Below are positions 52,099-61,332 of a DNA stretch of 64,000 bases, one piece after another. Positions within the stretch are counted from its first letter, which is position 1. The number at the start of each line of letters is the position of its first letter. Origin of the DNA: JAPKZH01 sp964537875. GTDB taxonomy: Bacteria > Acidobacteriota > Aminicenantia > Aminicenantales > UBA4085. The stretch spans positions 86,246 to 150,245 of the forward strand of contig CAZIDN010000002.1 of the NCBI GenBank assembly GCA_964537875.1, read 5' to 3'. The notes beneath the pieces are model-generated. The model was not told the origin of the DNA. It saw only the letters and a program-made list of their open reading frames with translations, and did no database searches. The position numbers and the translations under genes are program-made.

Positions 52099-54206
52099 TC
52101 GGAATTCTTTTCGGCGGCCTCAGCGCAGAGCTGGGCCGTATGGACCACCCGGAATTTTTTCCCTTCCTTCTTGAGATTCGCCTTCAACTGAAAAACGCAG
52201 CCGGGGCAGTCCGTGGCCACGAGAGAGGCCCCGCTGGCCAGGATCTTCTCTCTTTTATCCTCCCAGAATTTCGCCGAGATTTCCGGGTTTTTGAGCGAGA
52301 ATACGCCGCAAAAGCCGCAGCATGTGTAAGGCTCTTCCTCGAGTTTCGGCTTGAATCCCAGCTTTTCCAGGAGTTGGCCGGGCTCGTCCTTGAGCTTCAG
52401 GTCGTTTAGATAATGGCAGGGGTAATGGTAAAAGACCTCCCCTTTTTCTGAGGATTTTTCGTCCTCCGGAACGAATCCTTTTTTAACCATAAATTCGGTG
52501 AAATCATAGACCTTTTCCGCCCAAGCCACGGCTTTTTCGTCCAGCTCGGGATAGAGTTTTTTCAGGAAGGAGTTACCGGTCGGACAGACGGTGAGGATGT
52601 AATCGGGCTTTTCTTTTTCAAAAGATTCGAGGTTTGACGCCAGCAGTCTCAGCACATCCTTTTCGTGGCCGAGATGATAGCTCGGCGCTCCGCAGCAGGC
52701 CTGGTCGGCCGGCGAGACGACTTCAAACCCGAACGGCGATAGGGATTTTATGACGCTCTCGCGGATTTCCGGGAAGAAGAATTTCACCAGGCAGCCCTGG
52801 AAAAGATAGATTTTTTCGCCCTGTTGCTCTTGGGCCGGGGCGCTCTTTTTGGGATTGAGGCCGGGGAAGTTCTTTCCCTTGGCCCAGGCAAAAGGCAATT
52901 TTTTGAGATGGCCGTTTTTGAGCCAGAGCCTCTGCAGGACGGCCAGGATTTTAGTCCCCGTATCGGCCAGGACCCGTCTTCGGAAAACGCTCGACAACAA
53001 CCTTTCCCGGATGGAAGGGCCTTCGGCGTTCTTGAGCTTCAGGAGGATCTTGCTCGTGGGGATGCCGACGGGGCAGAAATCTTCGCATTTTTTGCAGTCG
53101 GCGCAGAGGTCGAGAAGCCTGGACGCTTCTTCAGGCGACCGGGTGATGGCCGTCAGAAGGACGCCGATTCCTCCCGGGTACACGGAGCCTCCGAAGACAT
53201 GTCCGCCGACGGCCTGGAAGACGGGGCACTGCAGCATGCAGCCTCCGCATTTCAGGCAGTACAGGATCTCTTCGAGGTCCTCATCTTTGGAAATGTCCAG
53301 CCGGCCGTTGTCGATGATGACGATATGGACTTCCTGCGGCCCATGGACGCCGACGACGAGTTCCTTTTCGATATCCGTTGTCTTGCTGGGCCCGGTGATG
53401 AACGAGACATAGGACGTCAGCTTGAGCCCCGAGGAGGCTGTTGTCAGGGCCTTGATCAGGGTGACCGCCTGTTCCATGGTCTCGACGAACTTCTCGGTCG
53501 TGACGAGGGCAATGTGGACCGAAGGCAGGGAAGTCACCAGTCGGGCGTTGCCCTCATTGCTGACGATGACCAGCGTGCCGGACTCGGCGATGGCCAGGTT
53601 GGCGCCGGAAATCCCGACGTCCGCCTCGGCAAAATATTTGCGCATCTCTTGGCGTGCGATCTTGACCATTTCCTTGATGTCCGGGGGGACGGGCCGGCCC
53701 AGGTGGCGGGAAAAGATCGCCGCGACTTCCTCCTTGGTTTTATGGAGGGCCGGGGCCGTGATGTGCGACGGCCTCTCTTTGGCCAGCTGGACGATCCACT
53801 CGCCGAGGTCTGTCTCAACGACCTTGTAACCCTTGTTCCCCAGATGCTCGTTCAGCCCGATCTCCTGGCTGACCATGGACTTCGATTTCACGATGAGCTT
53901 GGCCTTATTCTCGCTCAGGATTTTTTCGATGACGGAAAGCGCATCGCCGGGCGTCGCAGCCTGGTGGACCCGGGCCCCCGCTTTTTCGGCTTCTTGGCTG
54001 AATTGCCGGATCAGCTCGGGGAGCTTTCCGACGCACTCCTGCCTGATGGCCCGGGCCATTTCCTTCGTCGAGGTCCAGGGGATCTCTTCGCGGGTTTTTT
54101 TGTATTTGGAGAAATGCTGGTCGGCGGCTTTTCCCAGAGCCCGCCGCAGGTTTTTATTGCGGAGGGCCTTTTTGACTTCCCGCCGCTTTAATTTCCGAGA
54201 GAACAA
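52095..54206 (-). CDS. fused LutB-LutA type lactate-utilisation iron-sulfur protein
   Basis: A 703-residue protein with a TTG start directly after the ftsK stop. Residues 1-300 form a LUD domain (SGANLAIAESGTLVIVSNEG). Residues 305-380 hold two 4Fe-4S motifs (CLKCGGCMLQCPVF and CADCKKCEDFCPVGIP). Residues 450-700 contain two CCG domains (ACCGAPSYHLG and CCGFCGVFSLKNPE), as in LutA/LldE. LutA, LutB and LutC make the L-lactate dehydrogenase complex of B. subtilis; here A and B are one chain and no lutC is adjacent. Another 2-hydroxy-acid substrate is possible. Confidence 0.87.
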   Translation of the reverse strand: MFSRKLKRREVKKALRNKNLRRALGKAADQHFSKYKKTREEIPWTSTKEMARAIRQECVGKLPELIRQFSQEAEKAGARVHQAATPGDALSVIEKILSENKAKLIVKSKSMVSQEIGLNEHLGNKGYKVVETDLGEWIVQLAKERPSHITAPALHKTKEEVAAIFSRHLGRPVPPDIKEMVKIARQEMRKYFAEADVGISGANLAIAESGTLVIVSNEGNARLVTSLPSVHIALVTTEKFVETMEQAVTLIKALTTASSGLKLTSYVSFITGPSKTTDIEKELVVGVHGPQEVHIVIIDNGRLDISKDEDLEEILYCLKCGGCMLQCPVFQAVGGHVFGGSVYPGGIGVLLTAITRSPEEASRLLDLCADCKKCEDFCPVGIPTSKILLKLKNAEGPSIRERLLSSVFRRRVLADTGTKILAVLQRLWLKNGHLKKLPFAWAKGKNFPGLNPKKSAPAQEQQGEKIYLFQGCLVKFFFPEIRESVIKSLSPFGFEVVSPADQACCGAPSYHLGHEKDVLRLLASNLESFEKEKPDYILTVCPTGNSFLKKLYPELDEKAVAWAEKVYDFTEFMVKKGFVPEDEKSSEKGEVFYHYPCHYLNDLKLKDEPGQLLEKLGFKPKLEEEPYTCCGFCGVFSLKNPEISAKFWEDKREKILASGASLVATDCPGCVFQLKANLKKEGKKFRVVHTAQLCAEAAEKNSD

Positions 54207-56567
54207 CTATCCTTCCTCCCCCCTGCTCTTTTTTCTCATATTGTCCAGGTAGGTTTTGACATCGATGAGGATGTTCCGGGGCTTGCTCCCCTCGGAGGGC
54301 GCCAGGATGCCCTCCTGCTCCATCTGGTCGATGATCCGCGAGGCTCGGGCATAGCCCAGCTTGAGCTTGCGCTGGAGGTAGGAGGCCGAAGCCTGGCCCG
54401 TGGACAGGATGAGCTCCACGGCCTTGTCGTAGAGGTCGTCTTTTTCGTCGAGGTCTTCCCAGACGTGTTCGCCCGTGCTTTTGATGACGCTCACGATTTT
54501 TTCATCGTAGCTCGGAACGCCCTGCCCGCGGACGAATTTGACGAGGCGGCGGATCTCCGGGATCGAGACGTAGGAACAGTGCAGCCGGAGGAGCCGCGGA
54601 TAATTCGGCGGCATGAACAGCATGTCGCCGTTGCCCAGGAGCTTGTCGGCGCCCGCCGTATCCAGGATGATCCGCGAGTCGATATGGGACGGCACGCGGA
54701 AGGCGATCCGGCTCGAAAAATTGTTCTTGATCGTTCCCGTGATGACGTCGGTCGAGGGCCGCTGGGTGGCCAGGACCAGGTGGATTCCGACCGCCCGGGC
54801 CAGTTGGGACAGGCGGGCGATGGCGTAGTCCACGTCCTGGGCGCTGACCATCATCAGCTCGGCCAGCTCGTCGATGATGATGACGAGATAGGGAAGGGGC
54901 TTGATCTTCTTTTTTTCCTCGTCGGTGAGCTTGCCTTTCTTCTCCTTAAGGATCTGGGCGATCTGGTGGTTGTACTGATCGATGTTCCGCACCTTGTGCT
55001 CGCTGAGCATGTGGTAGCGGTCCTCCATTTTTCTGACCGCATCCATGAGGATGATGCCGGCTTTTTTTGGGTCGTTGATGACGGGGCTCAGCAGATGGGG
55101 GATCCCGTCGTAAAGCGTGAATTCCAGACGCTTGGGGTCGATCAGGATGAGCTTGACCTCGTCGGGCGTGGCCTTGTAGAGAATGCTGGTGATGAGGGCG
55201 TTCAGGCAGACGCTTTTGCCCGTTCCCGTGGCCCCGGCGATCAGGAGGTGGGGCATCACGGAGAGGTCCGTGACATAGACTTCATCGTGGACGGTTTTGC
55301 CGAGGGCGAAGGCGAGCTTGGAGGGAGAATTGAGGAAGTTCTCGGACTGGATGATGTCCCTCAGCCTGATCGTCTCCCGCTTGTTGTTGGGGATCTCCAC
55401 GCCGAGCGAGGACTTTCCGGGAATCCTCTGGATACGGACCGATTCGGCGCCGAGGGCCAGGGACAGGTCCTCGGAGAGACCGGCCACCTGGCTCACTTTG
55501 ATCCCCGGGCTGGGATAGAATTCGTAGGTCGTGATCACCGGGCCCGGATGGTATTCTTTGACCTCGCCCTCGACGTGGAATTCCCTCAGCTTCTCTTCGA
55601 TCCGCTGTTTTTTCTCCATGAGCTCGTTCTTGTCGATCTGCTCCATGGGCTTTCCGGCATCGAGCAGGGTGAAAGGAGGAAATTCGTAATTGGCCCGGGT
55701 CTCCATCTCGGGAAAAAGATATTGTTCCGGTTTGGGAGGCTCCATGGTCAAAGGCTTGATGGAGCTGGATTTGAGCTCTTTTTTCTCGTCTTTTCTGGCT
55801 TCTTTTCTCGACTTCTTTTCTTCGGCGCCTTCGGCCGTTTTCGCCTTATCCTGTTTCGGCACTTCCGCTGTCTGCCCTTTTTTCTCGAAGGTGGGATTTG
55901 TCAGGAAGTCTTTTTTCTGCTTTTCGACGCGCCGGGCCTTCTGGCGGTCGGTGACCTTGATCCTGACTTCCTTGAAGGCGAAGGCGAAGAAGCGGGAGAA
56001 AAAGTGGAAGACTTTTTTAAAGGAAAATCCGGTGGAAAAAATGATGAACATGGCGGCCGCGGCCAGGAGGAAGATCAGGCTGCCGGTGCTGTTGAGGAAG
56101 CCGGTGAGAAAGGAGTTGAGGAGGTCGCCCAGGAGGCCGCCGAACAAGATCTTCGTCCCCCGCCAGGAGACGTTTTGGAAGAGAAGCGTGAGCAGCGGGC
56201 AGAGGATGAGCAGGAGAAGGACGCCCCCACCGGTCTTGCCCAGCAGGTGTTTTTTTTCACCGGTCAGGACGGCTTTGACGCCCAGGTAGGCCATCATGAA
56301 GGGGAGGAGGAAGGCCGTGAACCCAAAGCCCTGGAGCAGGGCATCGGCCAGCCAGGCGCCGATTTTGCCTCCGTAGTTGTGGGCTTTCCGGGCGGCCGAA
56401 CTGACGCTGGCCCAGGACGGGTCCTGGGCGTCGAAACTGATAAGGCTGATGAGAATGAAGGCGGCCAGACAGATGAGAAGGATGCCGGCGACTTCGGAGA
56501 GATTCGGGTGTTTTACCTTTTTTGATTTTTGCCTGGCCGCCGCCGGCCTCTTTTTCTTCTTGCTCAT
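54207..56567 (-). CDS. ftsK: DNA translocase FtsK/SpoIIIE
   Basis: A 786-residue septal DNA pump. Four TMs lie in the N-terminal 175 residues, followed by a basic/acidic linker (about 200-300). The motor has alpha/beta domains with Walker A AGATGTGKSVCLNAL (near residue 441), Walker B YLVIIIDELAELMM and LATQRPSTDVITGTIKNN. The C-terminal gamma winged helix (SASYLQRKLKLGYARASRII) reads KOPS-type polarity sites. Its -10 box is 8 nt from the ATG. Confidence 0.96.
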   Translation of the reverse strand: MSKKKKRPAAARQKSKKVKHPNLSEVAGILLICLAAFILISLISFDAQDPSWASVSSAARKAHNYGGKIGAWLADALLQGFGFTAFLLPFMMAYLGVKAVLTGEKKHLLGKTGGGVLLLLILCPLLTLLFQNVSWRGTKILFGGLLGDLLNSFLTGFLNSTGSLIFLLAAAAMFIIFSTGFSFKKVFHFFSRFFAFAFKEVRIKVTDRQKARRVEKQKKDFLTNPTFEKKGQTAEVPKQDKAKTAEGAEEKKSRKEARKDEKKELKSSSIKPLTMEPPKPEQYLFPEMETRANYEFPPFTLLDAGKPMEQIDKNELMEKKQRIEEKLREFHVEGEVKEYHPGPVITTYEFYPSPGIKVSQVAGLSEDLSLALGAESVRIQRIPGKSSLGVEIPNNKRETIRLRDIIQSENFLNSPSKLAFALGKTVHDEVYVTDLSVMPHLLIAGATGTGKSVCLNALITSILYKATPDEVKLILIDPKRLEFTLYDGIPHLLSPVINDPKKAGIILMDAVRKMEDRYHMLSEHKVRNIDQYNHQIAQILKEKKGKLTDEEKKKIKPLPYLVIIIDELAELMMVSAQDVDYAIARLSQLARAVGIHLVLATQRPSTDVITGTIKNNFSSRIAFRVPSHIDSRIILDTAGADKLLGNGDMLFMPPNYPRLLRLHCSYVSIPEIRRLVKFVRGQGVPSYDEKIVSVIKSTGEHVWEDLDEKDDLYDKAVELILSTGQASASYLQRKLKLGYARASRIIDQMEQEGILAPSEGSKPRNILIDVKTYLDNMRKKSRGEEG

Positions 56568-56575
56568 CGACCCGA

Positions 56576-56581
56576 ATTATA
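56576..56581 (-). promoter_or_regulatory. extended -10 promoter of ftsK
   Basis: TGGTATAAT on the minus strand, with the TATAAT 8 nt before the ATG. No convincing -35 box. The same TGGTATAAT is found before the DUF488 gene. Confidence 0.6.
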
Positions 56582-56651
56582 CCATATTTAGTTGACGATG
56601 GGCACGACCGCTCTTTCTATGGGAAGCCTCTCGATTTCCGTGAAAGTCCGG

Positions 56652-56674
56652 ATGGGTCCTGTCACGGACGTGCC
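56652..56674 (-). repeat. 23-nt dispersed repeat, copy 2
   Basis: Exact reverse complement of 35090-35112. Lies 85 nt upstream of ftsK. Here it is not part of a palindrome. Confidence 0.75.
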
Positions 56675-56799
56675 CCTAACGTCCTCGCGCAAGACCCTCC
56701 CACCCACCACTCAGGCGCTTCGGACGTTACGGGGCAACATCCGCGCCACCCAACCTGTTCTTTATCACGGAAATCGAGATGCCTCCCTTTCCATTTGAA

Positions 56800-56828
56800 T
56801 TGACTTCGGGCGACTCAAATGATATAAA
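56800..56828 (+). promoter_or_regulatory. promoter of the small beta-barrel gene
   Basis: TTGACT (56800-56805), a 17-nt spacer and TATAAA (56823-56828), 33 nt before the ATG. Leaves room for the AAAGGAG ribosome binding site. Confidence 0.7.
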
Positions 56829-56861
56829 GGACCGGGGAGGGTCAAAGGAGCAACGAGCGAT

Positions 56862-57443
56862 ATGTCTTGTAAAAAGCTGGGCCTGATCGCGGTCTTAGGA
56901 ATCGCCAGCCTGCCCGTCCTTTTTCCCCCGGACGTGCGGGCGGGCCAGAGGCAGGGGACGTTTGAAATCTATCTCGGAAGCTACAACATCAACGAGCAGC
57001 GCTTCAAGGACGTCTATGAAACGGGCGGGGCCATCCGGGGCATTCTCCTGTCCTCGGCCCTTTTCTATAATTTTGACTTTTACACGGAGATCAAGGCCTT
57101 TTATAAGGTCGGCAAGCTGACCTACACCAAAGACGAGACGAAGCTCCTGCTGGTGCCGGTCTCGCTGGGTGTCCGCTTTGTTTTTCCGAGCCAGATCATT
57201 CTTCCCTACATCGGCCTCGGCGGCGACGTCTATTTATATTATGAAAACAACATCATCGGCACGGTCCTGAATATGGCCAAGGGCTACCATGTGCTCGGCG
57301 GCGCCTATCTGCAGCTCGGGAAAAAAATCCCTCTCATGCTGAACGTGAAGCTGAAATACACGTCGGCCAAAGCCAATGAAAAAGATCTGAGTCTCCAGTT
57401 GGGAGGCCTGGAATACGGAGTCGGCCTCGCCATCTCCTTCTGA
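56862..57443 (+). CDS. small exported outer-membrane beta-barrel protein
   Basis: A 193-residue protein with a signal peptide (cleavage near VRAGQ, about residue 28). Amphipathic strands follow (FEIYLGSYNINEQRF, FYTEIKAFYKVGKLTY, LGVRFVFPSQIILPYIGLGG) and the terminal LAISF ends in Phe. The pattern suits an eight-stranded outer-membrane barrel. No specific family is recognised. It precedes the membrane protein gene by 13 nt and may be co-transcribed. Confidence 0.72.
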   Translation: MSCKKLGLIAVLGIASLPVLFPPDVRAGQRQGTFEIYLGSYNINEQRFKDVYETGGAIRGILLSSALFYNFDFYTEIKAFYKVGKLTYTKDETKLLLVPVSLGVRFVFPSQIILPYIGLGGDVYLYYENNIIGTVLNMAKGYHVLGGAYLQLGKKIPLMLNVKLKYTSAKANEKDLSLQLGGLEYGVGLAISF

Positions 57444-57456
57444 CATTCCCTAAGGA

Positions 57457-59655
57457 ATGATTAGGACCTTCAAAAAATCGAGCCGGCATGGGCCGGCAGT
57501 GCTCCTCTTCGCCCTTCTTACGCTGGGAATGACCTATCCTCTCGTGCTGCATCTTGGCGACAGCATCCCTTCCGACCTGGGCGACCCCCTTTACACCGTC
57601 TGGGTCTTGGCCTGGGATTTCCATAAACTGGGCGATGGGCTGGCCGGCCTTTGGGATGCCAACATCTTCTATCCCCACCACGGAACCCTTCTGTACGCGG
57701 ATTCTCTGCTGGGCCTCGCCTTCCTGGCAGCCCCTTTTCTAGCCCTCGGCGTTTCCCTGGTCTCGGCCTACAACATCCTCTTTCTGTTGTCCTTCTTCCT
57801 GGCCGGCCTAAGCATGTACTTCCTGGTCGTTCATCTGGCGAAGTCCAGGGCGGCGGCTGTGCTGGCGGGCTTCATCTTCGCTTTTTTCCCCTACCGCTTC
57901 GCCCATATCAGCCATCTCGAATTACTGTACATGGCCTGGATGCCATTTTGCCTTTTATTCCTCCACAGGTTTTTCCAACGGCCTTCTTATAAGAACCTCT
58001 TCGCCGCAGCCGCATTCTTTGTCCTTCAGGCGATGAGCTGTGCCTATTATGGGGTCCATCTGGCGGTTGTCGTCGCTCTTTTCATCATTTTTTTTGGCTG
58101 GCGGACGCGCCTCATCGTCAGGGCAAGCTTTTGGGCGAAAATGGGCCTCCTCGCCGTCTGCAGCCTAGCCGTCCTAGGCCCACTTTTTTATCCTTACATC
58201 CGGGTCCACCGCCAAATGCTGTTCGTCCGGTCGCTCACCATCATCAAGTACTATTCGGCGCAGCTCCAGCATTTCCTGGCGGTCCCGCCGTGGAACGCAA
58301 TCTGGGGCGGGCTGACAAGCAGCTTCGGAGCCCAGGAATGGCAGCTCTATCCGGGGATCATCCCCATTCTTCTGGCCGCCGCTCTGTTCGTGCTGCGGCC
58401 GAAAAGCACGCCGACGACCGCCGGCGAGATTCCCGGACCCCTCCGTTTGTCCGACAAGTTCTCTCTGCAGTTCTACGGGTTGATGGCTCTCCTTGCCTTC
58501 CTGCTGTCTTTGGGACCGGCCATCCAAATTTTCAATGAGGTCATCCTTCCGGGCCCCTACAAGATCCTCTTCAGCTGGGTCCCCGGCTTTCAGGGGCTCC
58601 GCGTTCCAAGCCGGCTGTCCGTCATGATGATGCTGGCGCTGGCCGTGTTGAGCGGATTCGGGGCCGCCCGCTGGGTCGGAAGGGCGAAGTCGTCCTGGGG
58701 AAAGACGGCCGTGCCGCTCGTCCTCGGCGGTCTCCTTTTTACGGATTTTCTGTCTGTTCCTATCCCACTGGCCCGGATGGAAACGACAGGCCGAGTCCCC
58801 GCTGTCTACTCGGCCGTCAAGGAGCTGCCGGAGGGAGCGGCGCTCGTCGAGCTGCCCATCCCGCCGCGGGGCCAGGCTAAGTCCCGGGAAGCCCTTTATC
58901 TCTACTATTCCACCCATCACTGGAAAAAGGTCGTCAATGGCTACAGCGGGTATATTCCACCCGGGTATACGATCATCGGGGAAGCCATGCAGAATTTTCC
59001 CTCTGCGCCGACCTTCAAGCTTTTAAGAGACCTTGAAGTCGGATACGTTCTGGTTCACTCCAAATGGTTCATGGGCATCGAGGGCAAGAAGATCAAGGCC
59101 GATCTCGATGATTTTCCCGGCGAGGTGAAACTCCTGACGGCCTCCGAGGGAAATTACCTTTATCAGCTTGCACCCCGGCCGAGACAAGAGAAGGAAGAGA
59201 GCGGCCTCACCGAGGTCGGGGACAAGCGGACGTGGACGGCTTCCAGCAATTGTGCGAATGGACAGGCCCGTTTGGCCTTTGACGGGAATCCGGAAACGGG
59301 CTGGTCGACAGGGCGCCCGCAGAGTGAGGGCGATTATTATTGGCTTGACCTTGGTGAGACGCTGCGGCTGCAGAAGATCGAATTGTCCTTGAACAAGAAG
59401 CCGCTCGACTACCCCCGGGGTTACAAGCTGGAAGGCTCGGAAGACGGCTTGAGCTGGCAGATCTTGAGTGAAAATTCCTTTTATTTTCCCGAGCTTACGG
59501 CCGGCATGATCGAAGATTACTCGAAATACCGGGTAGAGATTGTGTTCGAGCCCTGCCGCGTCAGATTTCTCCGCCTGACATCGACGCTGTCGCATAAAAA
59601 TCGCCCCTGGTCGATTCAAGAAATTGTCTGCCGGGGCGAAAAAACCAAAAGCTGA
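57457..59655 (+). CDS. polytopic membrane protein with C-terminal discoidin (F5/8 C) domain
   Basis: A 732-residue protein. About 11-12 TMs span residues 12-430; the first loop LGDSIPSDLGDPLYTVWVLA and later IFYPHHGTLLYADSLLG resemble GT-C glycosyltransferase-like membrane proteins (YfhO or GT39 type). A soluble domain (about 440-570) is followed by a discoidin-like domain (about 590-732: TWTASSNCANGQARLAFDGN, GWSTGRPQSEGDYYWLDLG). The discoidin part probably binds glycans outside the membrane. It may take part in surface polysaccharide or protein glycosylation; the activity is unproven. Confidence 0.72.
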   Translation: MIRTFKKSSRHGPAVLLFALLTLGMTYPLVLHLGDSIPSDLGDPLYTVWVLAWDFHKLGDGLAGLWDANIFYPHHGTLLYADSLLGLAFLAAPFLALGVSLVSAYNILFLLSFFLAGLSMYFLVVHLAKSRAAAVLAGFIFAFFPYRFAHISHLELLYMAWMPFCLLFLHRFFQRPSYKNLFAAAAFFVLQAMSCAYYGVHLAVVVALFIIFFGWRTRLIVRASFWAKMGLLAVCSLAVLGPLFYPYIRVHRQMLFVRSLTIIKYYSAQLQHFLAVPPWNAIWGGLTSSFGAQEWQLYPGIIPILLAAALFVLRPKSTPTTAGEIPGPLRLSDKFSLQFYGLMALLAFLLSLGPAIQIFNEVILPGPYKILFSWVPGFQGLRVPSRLSVMMMLALAVLSGFGAARWVGRAKSSWGKTAVPLVLGGLLFTDFLSVPIPLARMETTGRVPAVYSAVKELPEGAALVELPIPPRGQAKSREALYLYYSTHHWKKVVNGYSGYIPPGYTIIGEAMQNFPSAPTFKLLRDLEVGYVLVHSKWFMGIEGKKIKADLDDFPGEVKLLTASEGNYLYQLAPRPRQEKEESGLTEVGDKRTWTASSNCANGQARLAFDGNPETGWSTGRPQSEGDYYWLDLGETLRLQKIELSLNKKPLDYPRGYKLEGSEDGLSWQILSENSFYFPELTAGMIEDYSKYRVEIVFEPCRVRFLRLTSTLSHKNRPWSIQEIVCRGEKTKS

Positions 59656-61233
59656 TTACTTCTCCGTTATAGCGGCCGTCTTGGCGCTTTCATTCCCATC
59701 CTTATCCACGGCCGACAAGGCATAGGCATACTTCTGCGTCAGCGACAATTTGCGGTCGTCATATTTAAAAGTCGAGGTAGTCAAAGTTGCCAAAAGCTGG
59801 AATTGTTCGTCGGTTTCTTCCGCTTTCCTGCGATAGAGCTTGTAACTCGCCAGGTTGTTGTCGTCATTGTCGGAATTCTTGGCAAACGTTATCGTGTTGA
59901 TTTTATCGCTATAAAAGAGGATTTTGTTGATTGCGGTCTGGAGGGCAACGGCCGTCGGAGGAAGCACTCTGATTTTTAGCTTGAAAGTATAAAAGATATC
60001 CCTGTCTTCCCACAGCGGCCCCCGCTGATCAAAATAGACCAAATGAACATCTCCGTTCGGCGCGACGCGAATACAGGGCTCTCCCGAATGATAGGGCGAG
60101 TTTGTGAAGTTGATGATAGTTGACCATTTCTTAGTTCCGCTGGCCTTGTCGATTTCGTATGTCTTGCCTAACACTTCCCAATTGGACCCCCCGACATTCT
60201 CATGCCATACGATATACAGCTCTTTGGTCGTCGGGTTGACGGCGACGCTCGCCGTTTCGGAAAGGTCGGGCGTCTGCGAAATATTTTCCGTGGACTGGAA
60301 TTGCCCATTCACCGTTCTTCGGAGATAGACCTCGCTGTTCCCGCTGGTCAGATCATGCCAGACGACATAGGCTTCACCGTCGGCATCTGCGGTGACCTTC
60401 GGGTAAGTCCAGTCGAGGCCTGTGGCGGGGCTGATCTGGACGGGGCTTGTCCATGTGTTGGCATTTGTCGGCGATGGATTCTTTGAATACCAGACGACAG
60501 CCCCGGCAGGCCGGGTGATCCATACCAGATGGGCCGTTCCCTTAGCGTCGATGCACATTTGGGACAAGTAATTGCTGCTACCCTCATTGACGGGAATAAG
60601 ATCAGCCTGGCTCCACTGACCGGTGCTGGCGTTTCGATATTTAAAGCCCAGCTTGAATACGTCGACATCGGCCATGAATATAATAAAAAGATTTTTGGTG
60701 GTCGGCGAAACAGCCGCCGTTACGTAGCTGCAACTCGCCGACGTATCGGACGTGAGGACGCGGCTCGTGCCGACGCTTCCACCGCTGTATTCGAACCCAA
60801 AGATCGACATCAGAGAGCGCGAAAAATCCCCGTCGTGGTAGGCAACCGTAGCGTTTCCCCCGTCCGGCGAAGCCACGATGGTCGGAAACCCTACATCGTC
60901 AATCTGGGTGTAGATGAGGGGCGCTCCAATTTTCGATGTCCCCCACGTACCGCTCTCATTCGTATTGAACATCATGTTTCGGGCATACCCGCCCGTCCAA
61001 TCCACCCAGGTCACATAGGCTTTTCCCTTATCGTCGAGAGACAGGGCGGGAGATTCACTGGGGAGACCCGTGTTCGAAATGTTGACGGCCACGGCCCAGT
61101 CCGGGCCGGCAATTTTCGAAGCCGCCCTGATTCTTTTATCGATTCGCCGGTGGGCCTGGGGAGCCGCCGTCATGGCCAGCATCAGGACACAGGCCGATGC
61201 CAGCGTCAAAAATATAATACACCTCTTTTTCAT
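59656..61233 (-). CDS. secreted sialidase-like propeller protein with FN3-like tail
   Basis: A 525-residue protein with a signal peptide (to about residue 26). Repeats typical of sialidase/BNR-like propellers follow: ALSLDDKGKAYVTWVD, VTADADGEAYVVWHDL, VAVNPTTKELYIVWHE and IRVAPNGDVHLVYFD. A C-terminal FN3-like segment comes last (NNLASYKLYRRKAEE, YALSAVDKDGNES). Catalytic sialidase residues were not recognised. Its stop is directly adjacent to that of the discoidin gene, convergent with 0 nt between. Confidence 0.72.
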   Translation of the reverse strand: MKKRCIIFLTLASACVLMLAMTAAPQAHRRIDKRIRAASKIAGPDWAVAVNISNTGLPSESPALSLDDKGKAYVTWVDWTGGYARNMMFNTNESGTWGTSKIGAPLIYTQIDDVGFPTIVASPDGGNATVAYHDGDFSRSLMSIFGFEYSGGSVGTSRVLTSDTSASCSYVTAAVSPTTKNLFIIFMADVDVFKLGFKYRNASTGQWSQADLIPVNEGSSNYLSQMCIDAKGTAHLVWITRPAGAVVWYSKNPSPTNANTWTSPVQISPATGLDWTYPKVTADADGEAYVVWHDLTSGNSEVYLRRTVNGQFQSTENISQTPDLSETASVAVNPTTKELYIVWHENVGGSNWEVLGKTYEIDKASGTKKWSTIINFTNSPYHSGEPCIRVAPNGDVHLVYFDQRGPLWEDRDIFYTFKLKIRVLPPTAVALQTAINKILFYSDKINTITFAKNSDNDDNNLASYKLYRRKAEETDEQFQLLATLTTSTFKYDDRKLSLTQKYAYALSAVDKDGNESAKTAAITEK

Positions 61234-61262
61234 GACGTCACTCCTTTAAAATTAAAAGCCTT

Positions 61263-61290
61263 ATTATACTTAGAGCGGGCAACTTGTCAA
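61263..61290 (-). promoter_or_regulatory. promoter of the sialidase-like gene
   Basis: On the minus strand TTGACA (61285-61290), a 16-nt spacer and a perfect TATAAT (61263-61268), 29 nt before the ATG. An AAAGGAG ribosome binding site follows. Confidence 0.8.
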
Positions 61291-61332
61291 TCGGCGGGCC
61301 CAAAACGGAAAAGCGTTCATCCAATATTCGGG

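Larger units (their letters stand above)
56568..56861. other. intergenic stretch between ftsK and the small barrel gene
   Basis: This 294-nt stretch contains the ftsK promoter, the 23-nt dispersed repeat copy 2 (56652-56674), a C/A-rich portion without recognised content, and the promoter of the following gene. Confidence 0.6.

Noticed and set aside
54465..56525. 686-codon plus-strand frame opposite ftsK
   Set aside because: Antisense shadow; ftsK motifs are intact on the other strand.
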